Of a stretch of 12,386 bases of DNA, positions 1-4,315 are shown in pieces. The stretch covers positions 1 through 12,386 of the forward strand of contig NZ_CALNCS010000094.1 in NCBI RefSeq assembly GCF_937875145.1. Direction: 5' to 3'. Both the position numbers and the translations under genes were made by a program. Each line of letters starts with the position of its first letter. Within the stretch, counting starts at the first letter, position 1. The notes beneath the pieces were generated by a model. That model made no database searches. It was not told the DNA's origin and was given only the letters and a program-made list of their open reading frames with translations. This DNA is from Alkalibaculum bacchi (GTDB taxonomy: Bacteria > Bacillota > Clostridia > Eubacteriales > Alkalibacteraceae).

Positions 1-53
1 GCATCGCCTTGCCAAGGCGAGGGTCGCGGGTTCGAATCCCGTCTTTCGCTCCA
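1..53 (+). tRNA. tRNA-Gly (anticodon GCC), 3' part only
   Basis: The 5' half lies before the window. Visible are the anticodon stem TCGCC/GGCGA (4-8 with 16-20), the 7-nt loop TTGCCAA with anticodon GCC at 11-13, the T arm GCGGG-TTCGAAT-CCCGT, the 3' acceptor strand CTTTCGC, discriminator T and an encoded CCA at 51-53. It reads glycine GGC/GGU codons. Confidence 0.93.
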
Positions 54-64
54 AATGATTTATA

Positions 65-87
65 GGACTCTTACGAGTTCTTTTTTT
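65..87 (+). terminator. Rho-independent terminator after tRNA-Gly
   Basis: Stem GGACTC (65-70) pairs with GAGTTC (75-80), one G-T wobble, loop TTAC, followed directly by seven T. It ends the tRNA-Gly transcript 12 nt after the CCA. Confidence 0.85.
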
Positions 88-252
88 ATTTAAAATAAAA
101 GTCTGCATTTGCCATCTAGAGCGCAACAAAAGATCCCTGCTCATAATATGAATAGAAATAAATATAATAATCCCTAGATTTTTCTACATAAGCTCTGCAA
201 AATTAATTAATATATTAAAACCAATTCACTTTTATATGATGTAAGTAAGCTT

Positions 253-495
253 TTATAAAAAATAATCAAATAAAAGCCCGCAAGCCACTATGCTAATACC
301 TAATATAACATTGACTTCCTTTTTGCTAATTTCAAGCTTTTCAAATATAAATATCATAATTCCAATCATTAAAAAAAATTGAAGATTATAAATAAAAAAA
401 TTGTGTGATATATAAATTTGAGGAAGTTTTTGTGTAATACCCGAAATTAAACCTAGTATAAATATGATTAAAGGAAATTGTAATTGAATGATCTT
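253..495 (-). pseudogene. remnant of a small membrane protein
   Basis: A minus-strand frame stays open from 495 down to a TAA at 253-255 (80 codons). It has two strongly hydrophobic stretches (around LIIFILGLISGI and VILGISIVACGLLF) separated by a charged segment EKLEISKKE, the pattern of two or three membrane helices. The only ATG (367-369) would give just 38 residues and has no Shine-Dalgarno site. The frame is cut upstream by a stop at 496-498. I read it as the 3' end of a decayed integral membrane protein gene; family unknown. A chance AT-rich open frame is the alternative. Confidence 0.35.
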
Positions 496-645
496 TTAAA
501 TGATTTGACAGATGTGCCTAAAGGTGTATATATTTTCCACCACCTTCAGTGGAACGGATTCGTTTCCCAAAAGTGGGGAATGATAGGACAGCCGAAAAAT
601 CGGCAGACTTCAAAATATTTACATAATGAGAGTATAAATATTTAA
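484..645 (+). other. short open frame / hairpin-rich patch, possible gene remnant or small RNA
   Basis: From a TTG at 484 (AAGGAAA six bases upstream) a 53-codon frame runs to TAA at 643-645. Its middle reads like a real soluble protein (segment DVPKGVYIFHHLQW, then WGMIGQPKN). The same DNA at 538-605 folds into consecutive hairpins: CCAC-CTTCA-GTGG, TTCCC-AAAAGT-GGGGAA and GCCGA-AAAA-TCGGC. It is more GC-rich than its surroundings. It may be the 3' end of a lost gene, a small structured RNA, or both by chance; sequence alone does not decide. Confidence 0.3.
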
Positions 646-802
646 TGTTTATAGTAATTTTAAGGCATTTTATATCAGTACTCAATAAAAAAGTATTAAA
701 ATCAAAATAAAACGGCTATATTTTAAGATATAAGGCTATAGTGTATGAACTGGCGTTCTAGTTTGTCTAAGATTATCCTCAAGAAGAAGGGTAACAAATA
801 AA

Positions 803-831
803 TTGAAATATTTTGTTTTAAATGGTATCAT
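803..831 (+). promoter_or_regulatory. promoter of the hicA-hicB-secB-like operon
   Basis: -35 TTGAAA (803-808), 17-bp spacer, -10 TATCAT (826-831), each one or two bases off the SigA consensus. The start should fall near 838, leaving a leader of about 80 nt before hicA. The -10 box lies inside the first ATGGTATCA repeat, so a protein bound there would block RNA polymerase. A second possible -10, TATAAT at 848-853, lacks a good -35. Confidence 0.6.
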
Positions 832-880
832 ATATGGTATCAAATAATATAATGGTATTACATATAGTAGCAAGGTATAA
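822..880 (+). repeat. ATGGTATCA-type repeats, probable HicB operator
   Basis: Copies are ATGGTATCA (822-830), ATGGTATCA (834-842), ATGGTATTA (852-860), ATAGTAGCA (864-872) and a weak AAGGTATAA (872-880). The first four start 12, 18 and 12 bases apart, i.e. as two pairs. The first pair also forms an imperfect palindrome centred on CATATATG. They cover the promoter -10 and probable transcription start. HicB carries a ribbon-helix-helix domain, a fold that typically binds short repeated half-sites, so autorepression is the likely use (inference). Confidence 0.6.
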
Positions 881-918
881 ATATCAATAACAATGAAATA
901 CTAACTAATGAGGTAAAT

Positions 919-1170
919 ATGAGCCATTACAAGAAATTATACAATAAAATAAAAAATAATCCTAAAAATGTGTCTTTTAGTGAAATAGATAGATTATTAA
1001 CCAAGTGTGGAAGGTTTACTTGTAGAGGGCCTAGAGGAGGTTCTAGCCACTATACCTATTCCCACCCAGATCTTAAAGAGATTATTACAATTCCTAAAGA
1101 CAAACCTATTAAACCTATATATATAAAAAGAGCATTAAAGTTTTTTGATTTAGTCAACGAAGAGTTTTGA
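919..1170 (+). CDS. hicA: HicA-type mRNA interferase toxin
   Basis: HicA toxins are small double-stranded-RNA-binding-like ribonucleases that cleave mRNA and stop growth when free of HicB. At 83 residues this one has the usual size. The family layout is visible: an N-terminal helix with SFSEIDRLLTKCGRF (19-33), the GGSSHYTYSHP motif (40-50) whose His44 corresponds to the catalytic histidine of HicA, the strand ITIPKDKPIKP and a final helix IKRALKFFD. The start ATG has GAGG at 910-913, five bases upstream. The gene is first in the operon, toxin before antitoxin as is normal for hicAB, and hicB starts 30 nt after its stop. No active-site residue appears lost, so the toxin is probably active. 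Confidence 0.88.
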   Translation: MSHYKKLYNKIKNNPKNVSFSEIDRLLTKCGRFTCRGPRGGSSHYTYSHPDLKEIITIPKDKPIKPIYIKRALKFFDLVNEEF

Positions 1171-1200
1171 TTAAATTATGCAAAAATGGAGGAAGTTAAA

Positions 1201-1734
1201 ATGAAAAGTGAATTTAAAGAAAGGGATTACAAAATTGAGATTTCTAAATTATCTAATGAAGATGGTGGCGGTTACTTAGCTGTTGTTCCAGCACTTGCAG
1301 GGTGCATGAGTGATGGAGAGACCGTCGAAGAGGCTTTAGTCAATGCAAAAGATGCTATTAAATGTTGGATAGAAACTGCCAATGAATTAGGGAGAGCTAT
1401 TCCTGAGGGACAAGAATATAAGTCTGATGATGACTATAGTGGGAAATTATCCTTGAGAATACCAAAATCTCTGCACAAGAAAATAGCGGAGCAAGCAGAA
1501 AAAGAAGGAACAAGCATTAATCAGTTAATAACTATGTATGTATCTATGGGAATAGGCAATGAATTTGGCAAAAACAAAGTAGAAATTATGGTTAATAATC
1601 AATTGCAAATTCCTACAATTGAAAATATAGTTTTTGAAAAATGGAAAAAAAGCAATAATTATGACTTTGGTCAATCAAATAGAATAGCTAATTATTTTGA
1701 TAACAATACATTTGATAGTGTAGATCTTTTTTAG
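1201..1734 (+). CDS. hicB: HicB-type antitoxin with ribbon-helix-helix domain and long C-terminal tail
   Basis: HicB binds and neutralises HicA and represses its own operon. Residues 8-70 form the HicB fold (GGGYLAVVPALAGCMSDGET, then VEEALVNAKDAIKCWIE and GRAIPEG). Residues 80-119 are a ribbon-helix-helix DNA-binding domain (GKLSLRIPKSLHKKIAEQAE). About 58 further residues (120-177) follow that a typical HicB does not need: rich in aromatic and polar residues (FEKWKK, NNYDFG, IANYFDNN, DSVDLF) and without recognisable fold. I choose ATG 1201 (177 residues) because GGAGG at 1188-1192 is spaced 8 bases before it; the in-frame ATG at 1186 would contain that site and has poor upstream signal. 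Lying between a HicA toxin and a SecB-like chaperone, the tail is a candidate chaperone-addiction segment (inference). Confidence 0.88.
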   Translation: MKSEFKERDYKIEISKLSNEDGGGYLAVVPALAGCMSDGETVEEALVNAKDAIKCWIETANELGRAIPEGQEYKSDDDYSGKLSLRIPKSLHKKIAEQAEKEGTSINQLITMYVSMGIGNEFGKNKVEIMVNNQLQIPTIENIVFEKWKKSNNYDFGQSNRIANYFDNNTFDSVDLF

Positions 1735-1753
1735 TCGAAAAGGAGAAGTAAGA

Positions 1754-2170
1754 ATGAATAATAAGGGAATTATGGAAAAAATAAAGGGCAGAAAGATAAG
1801 ATTAATAAACTTCTGTGCTAAAAAGAGCAATCATCAACCTGAGAATTCTCAGGTTGATATTAAACAAAAGCATAACTATGAAATCATATTGCATAGCACA
1901 GATGAGTTATCAATTAGGTTTATGAGTAAAATATTTGTAGAGCCAGAGGGGTTATTTGAAATAGAAACTGAGCATGTGTTAACATATGGATTAGATGAAG
2001 CTGTAACAGAGATGGAAGTAAAAGAAAACATTATAAAACTTCTTTCACCATTAGGAAGTGAGATAAGTTATCTAATTTCAACTGTAATAAAAGAGATGAT
2101 TGGCGTTAGAATAGTTTTACCACCTAGTTTAGTATTTGAAGACATGGATAATGATGATAAAAAGAATTGA
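1754..2170 (+). CDS. SecB-like chaperone of a toxin-antitoxin-chaperone system
   Basis: The 138-residue protein has a charged, probably flexible N-terminus (1-38), a beta-rich middle (NYEIILHSTDELSIRFMSKIFVEPEGLFEI, about 41-70), then a long helix (LSPLGSEISYLISTVIKEM) followed by GVRIVLPPSLVFED (117-130). That helix plus the LPP-x3-F ending resembles the SecB C-terminal region, where E. coli has a helix followed by LNLAPVNF. No full motif set is conserved, as expected for divergent solitary or TA-associated SecB proteins. AAGGAG lies upstream at 1740-1745 and the gene begins 19 nt after the hicB stop, so it is translated as the third gene of the operon. In known TAC systems such a chaperone folds and protects the antitoxin. 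SecB assignment rests on pattern recognition; function in TAC is inference. Confidence 0.68.
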   Translation: MNNKGIMEKIKGRKIRLINFCAKKSNHQPENSQVDIKQKHNYEIILHSTDELSIRFMSKIFVEPEGLFEIETEHVLTYGLDEAVTEMEVKENIIKLLSPLGSEISYLISTVIKEMIGVRIVLPPSLVFEDMDNDDKKN

Positions 2171-2199
2171 TTGATTGAGCCTACGGGCTCTTTTTTAAT
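2171..2199 (+). promoter_or_regulatory. possible promoter of the large non-coding RNA
   Basis: TTGATT (2171-2176), 17-bp spacer, TTTAAT (2194-2199). It overlaps the terminator of the preceding operon, whose T-run supplies part of the -10, so this may be coincidence. It is the best SigA-like pair I found upstream of the structured region; transcription would start near 2206. Confidence 0.25.
2177..2196 (+). terminator. Rho-independent terminator of the hic-secB operon
   Basis: GAGCC (2177-2181) pairs with GGCTC (2186-2190), loop TACG, followed by six T. It begins 6 nt after the stop codon of the SecB-like gene and separates the operon from the non-coding region downstream. Confidence 0.88.
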
Positions 2200-2324
2200 A
2201 CAACAAAACAATACGAGTGAGAAGACGTTTTATAGTACCATCCTAGGAACAATATCAAATTCAAAATAAAAACGCTAGAAACCAATTTACAGGCTTCTAA
2301 GAGCAAACGTATATTCGACTCACT

Positions 2325-2358
2325 CTGTAGGAGAGTCCAAAATTAGGCTCTCTGATTT
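2325..2358 (+). repeat. 5' copy of a module repeated near both ends of the RNA
   Basis: This 34-nt segment matches 3051-3084 at 27 of 34 positions. Both contain GAGTCCAAAATT, then 7 differing bases, then CTGATTT. Each copy folds, with different partners: here GAGAG pairs with CTCTC and CC with GG. Confidence 0.7.
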
Positions 2359-2473
2359 GTTTAGTAAAAATTCGACTAACCTCCTCAAAATTGAGGAGGT
2401 TAAGCAAGGTGAAAATCCTGAAAACTCAAAATTGCGTTATCATGTGTCAGTAAAAGCTTATATATCTTAAATT

Positions 2474-2528
2474 ATAGAACTGTTAGTATTTTTATACTAA
2501 GAGCCTTATTGGTACTTTAAAAGAGGTA
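2474..2528 (+). repeat. first copy of the hairpin module with AGAGCCTTATTGGT
   Basis: ATAGAACTG, the hairpin TTAGTAT-TTTT-ATACTAA (2483-2500), the shared string AGAGCCTTATTGGT (2500-2513), then hairpin TACTTT-AAAA-GAGGTA (2513-2528, two G-U pairs). A second copy lies 233 nt downstream. The module is enclosed by the 8-bp helix 2427-2434/2533-2540. Confidence 0.75.
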
Positions 2529-2706
2529 AGCTCAATTTTGCGCTATCCTATGTAAGTGTTCCCCACAAGGACGAACTCAAAATTGAGTTCGTCAAGATAT
2601 CTAATGTATCCCATTTAATTATATTCCTCGCAAGATAGAGAAAACATTTAATCTAAGCGATCATAGTACAAAAATACTAACATCTTTCAAGCATTCTCTA
2701 AATAAG

Positions 2707-2768
2707 ATAGAGCTGTTCGAATTTTTATTCGTAGAGCCTTATTGGTTCGAGCGGTTTATCGAGCCAAT
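2707..2768 (+). repeat. second copy of the hairpin module with AGAGCCTTATTGGT
   Basis: ATAGAGCTG, hairpin TTCGAAT-TTTT-ATTCGTA (2716-2733), the identical 14-mer AGAGCCTTATTGGT (2733-2746), then a 10-bp hairpin closed by ATTGG/CCAAT (2741-2768, loop GCGGTTTA). Against the first copy, two stem positions change as pairs: A-T to C-G and T-A to A-T, while the loop and flanks stay the same. Confidence 0.75.
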
Positions 2769-3050
2769 ACCATGTCGACAGATTTGTCGATATCGTAAAA
2801 GAGTGTAGAACGCCGAGCAATTACTCGAAGATCTAATAATTAGATGTGTGTATAATCGTACACACCATGATAAAAACCTTATGAATTTGTGAATTCTTGC
2901 TTTAAGGAGTCAACTGCATGTTGATTAATATATCGACAGCAGTAACACAAACAAGCAAGCCTGTATTTCCAAAATAACGCGTTTAAAATTAAATTAGGTA
3001 TAAGTTACACAGGTATATAAAGTGGCTTATTTTCGACATTAGAAGCTAAA

Positions 3051-3084
3051 CTTTAGGTGAGTCCAAAATTGGATTGGCTGATTT
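3051..3084 (+). repeat. 3' copy of the end module of the RNA
   Basis: Matches 2325-2358 (27 of 34). It can fold as AGTCCAA/TTGGATT (3060-3066 with 3069-3075). Alternatively ATTGG (3073-3077) pairs with CCAAT (3095-3099) around TTCC-TCAT-GGAA. It is followed by CCAATAC and GATATCGTAA (3110-3119), both also found after the second hairpin module (2764-2770, 2789-2798). Confidence 0.65.
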
Positions 3085-3141
3085 CCTCATGGAACCAATA
3101 CATAAAGCTGATATCGTAATTCACAATGGTAAACAAAACAA

Positions 3142-3174
3142 AAGCCCAATCCGATAATGGAAAGGGCTTATTTT
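3142..3174 (+). terminator. terminator at the 3' end of the large RNA
   Basis: AAGCCC (3142-3147) pairs with GGGCTT (3164-3169). An AA/AA internal loop leads to an inner TCC/GGA pair, and the stem is followed by ATTTTAT. The minus strand also reads T-rich after the stem, so it may work both ways and end the tRNA-Arg transcript as well. Confidence 0.65.
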
Positions 3175-3244
3175 ATAATTAATTATTTCAATAATGTTAA
3201 TGGCTATTTTGTGAAGTGAATAAAACTCTTAAAAGTCTTGTAAA

Positions 3245-3321
3245 TGGCGCGCCCTGAGGGACTCGAACCCCCAACTTTTTGATTCGAAGTCAAACGCTCT
3301 ATCCAATTGAACTAAAGGCGC
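3245..3321 (-). tRNA. tRNA-Arg (anticodon UCG)
   Basis: A complete 77-nt cloverleaf on the minus strand: acceptor GCGCCTT/AGGGCGC, D arm GTTC/GAGC, anticodon stem TTTGA/TCAAA with loop CTTCGAA (anticodon TCG), 5-nt variable loop, T arm GGGGG-TTCGAGT-CCCTC, discriminator G and an encoded CCA. It decodes CGA and related arginine codons. Confidence 0.96.
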
Positions 3322-3339
3322 GCAGTTTCAACAAAGTAT

Positions 3340-3368
3340 ATTCTAACACTAATTGCAATCCTTGGCAA
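3340..3368 (-). promoter_or_regulatory. promoter of tRNA-Arg
   Basis: On the minus strand: -35 TTGCCA (3363-3368), 17-bp spacer, -10 TAGAAT (3340-3345). The -10 box ends 18 bp before the mature tRNA 5' end at 3321, so the start would lie near 3333. Confidence 0.7.
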
Positions 3369-3466
3369 TGATTATTTTTATGGAATTGTCTCAAGCAATG
3401 AATTTGTTTGTTACAGCTTGATTTTATAGATCTTGTCCCCTTATGCGTGGATTAGTCATAAATCAC

Positions 3467-3496
3467 TTGTTTCAAAAATAATAATAAAAATAATAA
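3467..3496 (+). promoter_or_regulatory. weak candidate promoter of the lipoprotein gene
   Basis: TTGTTT (3467-3472) with an 18-bp spacer to TAATAA (3491-3496), within an A/T-only triplet-like run (3474-3498). Nothing better is visible between tRNA-Arg and the gene; low certainty. Confidence 0.3.
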
Positions 3497-3548
3497 TATG
3501 AAGTTATTCGTCAGATTTTTTAAGTTTCTTTAAGGGAGGTAGGGTAAA

Positions 3549-4205
3549 ATGAAGATAAAACAATTGTTTGTTTTGCTAATAGCATTAGTCTTATGCAGTT
3601 GTTCTGTACAAAAAAATCAGGAGAACTTTGTTTCTATAAAGGGAAAAGTTCTATTAAATGTTAAAGTAGCTAATGAAAAATTTGATATTCATCTTAGTGA
3701 AGTGGATAACGATGAAGTTGTGGCTGTCTCAAATGTAGACGCAAATGGCAATTATTTTCTTACTATTGCACAAGATGGAAACTATGTCCTTTCAGTAGTA
3801 AATGCGAATGGAAAAGAGTATAAAAGTAGTTATGTGTCCTTTTCTATAGAAGAACGGCGCATATCTTCTGATTCTGATTTTACATTAATTGTTTCTGATA
3901 AAGTGTTAGATAAAACAAATAATCTCAAAAAGAAGGAGCCTCTAATAGTAACAGGATATGTGGAATACCCGGTTGATTTAAATTATCTAGAGATTAAAGT
4001 TTTACTTTGCAAGAAAAAAAAGGAGAAGCCTATTCGAGTTTTTACAGTAGATGAATCTGGAAAATTTGAAATGTCAAATATTTCCGATGGTATATATTAT
4101 CTATGTGCTCAAAGCTCAGAGGAGAATATATCCTCTTGGGTAAAGTTAGAAATAGAAAATGAAAAGGTTAAAAATGAAGGCGAATTAAAGTTAAAATTAA
4201 AATAA
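3549..4205 (+). CDS. lipoprotein with two carboxypeptidase-regulatory/CnaB-like beta-sandwich repeats
   Basis: The 218-residue protein begins MKIKQLFVLLIALVL followed by a lipobox L-C-S-C, with Cys18 as the lipidation site, so it is exported and anchored on the outer face of the membrane. Two similar domains follow. Residues 28-118 (VSIKGKV, then VDANGNYFLTIAQDGNYVLSV) and 132-217 (LIVTGYV, then VDESGKFEMSNISDGIYYLCA) share a G-x-V opening strand and a D-x-x-G-x-[FY]-x-[FL] turn before a G-x-Y-x-L strand, typical of the Ig-like folds in carboxypeptidase regulatory and CnaB domains. No catalytic residues are apparent, so a binding or structural role is likely; the partner is unknown. GGGAGG at 3535-3540 gives a strong ribosome site for ATG 3549. 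A diguanylate cyclase gene follows after 110 nt, possibly co-transcribed. Confidence 0.8.
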   Translation: MKIKQLFVLLIALVLCSCSVQKNQENFVSIKGKVLLNVKVANEKFDIHLSEVDNDEVVAVSNVDANGNYFLTIAQDGNYVLSVVNANGKEYKSSYVSFSIEERRISSDSDFTLIVSDKVLDKTNNLKKKEPLIVTGYVEYPVDLNYLEIKVLLCKKKKEKPIRVFTVDESGKFEMSNISDGIYYLCAQSSEENISSWVKLEIENEKVKNEGELKLKLK

Positions 4206-4315
4206 ATAAAATTTAATATCTTTGCTTTCTAATGTCAATAATTAAAATATTAGATAGATATGAATAAATTTTATTAGAAAGAAGCTTTCATTCTGAACGA
4301 AGGGATGGACGATAG

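Larger units (their letters stand above)
88..802. other. gene-poor stretch with remnants
   Basis: No intact gene is visible in these 715 bases. 88-252 shows nothing recognisable. 253-495 holds a decayed minus-strand membrane-protein frame, and 484-645 holds a short open frame that also folds into consecutive hairpins (both listed separately). 646-802 is AT-rich, with two GGCTATA direct repeats (713-719 and 731-737) around a weak TATAT/ATATA inverted repeat. The first clear signal after that is the hic promoter at 803. Confidence 0.5.
2206..3174 (+). ncRNA. candidate very large structured RNA (GOLLD/ROOL-like in style)
   Basis: Nearly 1 kb has no credible ORF but many stems. Local hairpins (arms): 2331-2338/2346-2352, 2377-2388/2391-2402 (12 bp perfect), 2483-2489/2494-2500, 2513-2518/2523-2528, 2570-2580/2583-2593 (11 bp perfect), 2664-2668/2675-2679, 2718-2722/2727-2731, 2741-2750/2759-2768 (10 bp), 2772-2780/2785-2793 (9 bp), 2846-2852/2859-2865, 2908-2914/2920-2926. 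Long-range helices: 2293-2300/3039-3046, 2427-2434/2533-2540, 2636-2642/2694-2700. Several stems use G-U pairs on the plus strand (2516/2525, 2518/2523, 2746/2763, 2774/2791, 2909/2925) that would be A-C mismatches on the other strand, so the RNA is read as plus. It ends at a terminator hairpin. Size, ornate folding and position beside a tRNA recall GOLLD and ROOL RNAs, but I cannot assign a family. The 5' end is approximate. Confidence 0.65.

Noticed and set aside
2377..2593. CRISPR-like array (recurring CTCAAAATTGAG)
   Set aside because: Repeats are irregularly spaced, only 12 nt identical, each within its own hairpin, and no cas genes are near.
2206..3174. decayed protein-coding region
   Set aside because: Stops occur often in all frames and no protein-like segment is seen, while stems with G-U pairs and covarying module copies point to RNA.
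1..3321. attachment-site duplication of a tRNA 3' end
   Set aside because: I looked for second copies of the tRNA-Gly or tRNA-Arg 3' ends within the window and saw none; no integrase gene is present.
4206..4315. c-di-GMP riboswitch before the diguanylate cyclase
   Set aside because: The leader is AT-rich with no conserved riboswitch core or strong paired arms that I can recognise.
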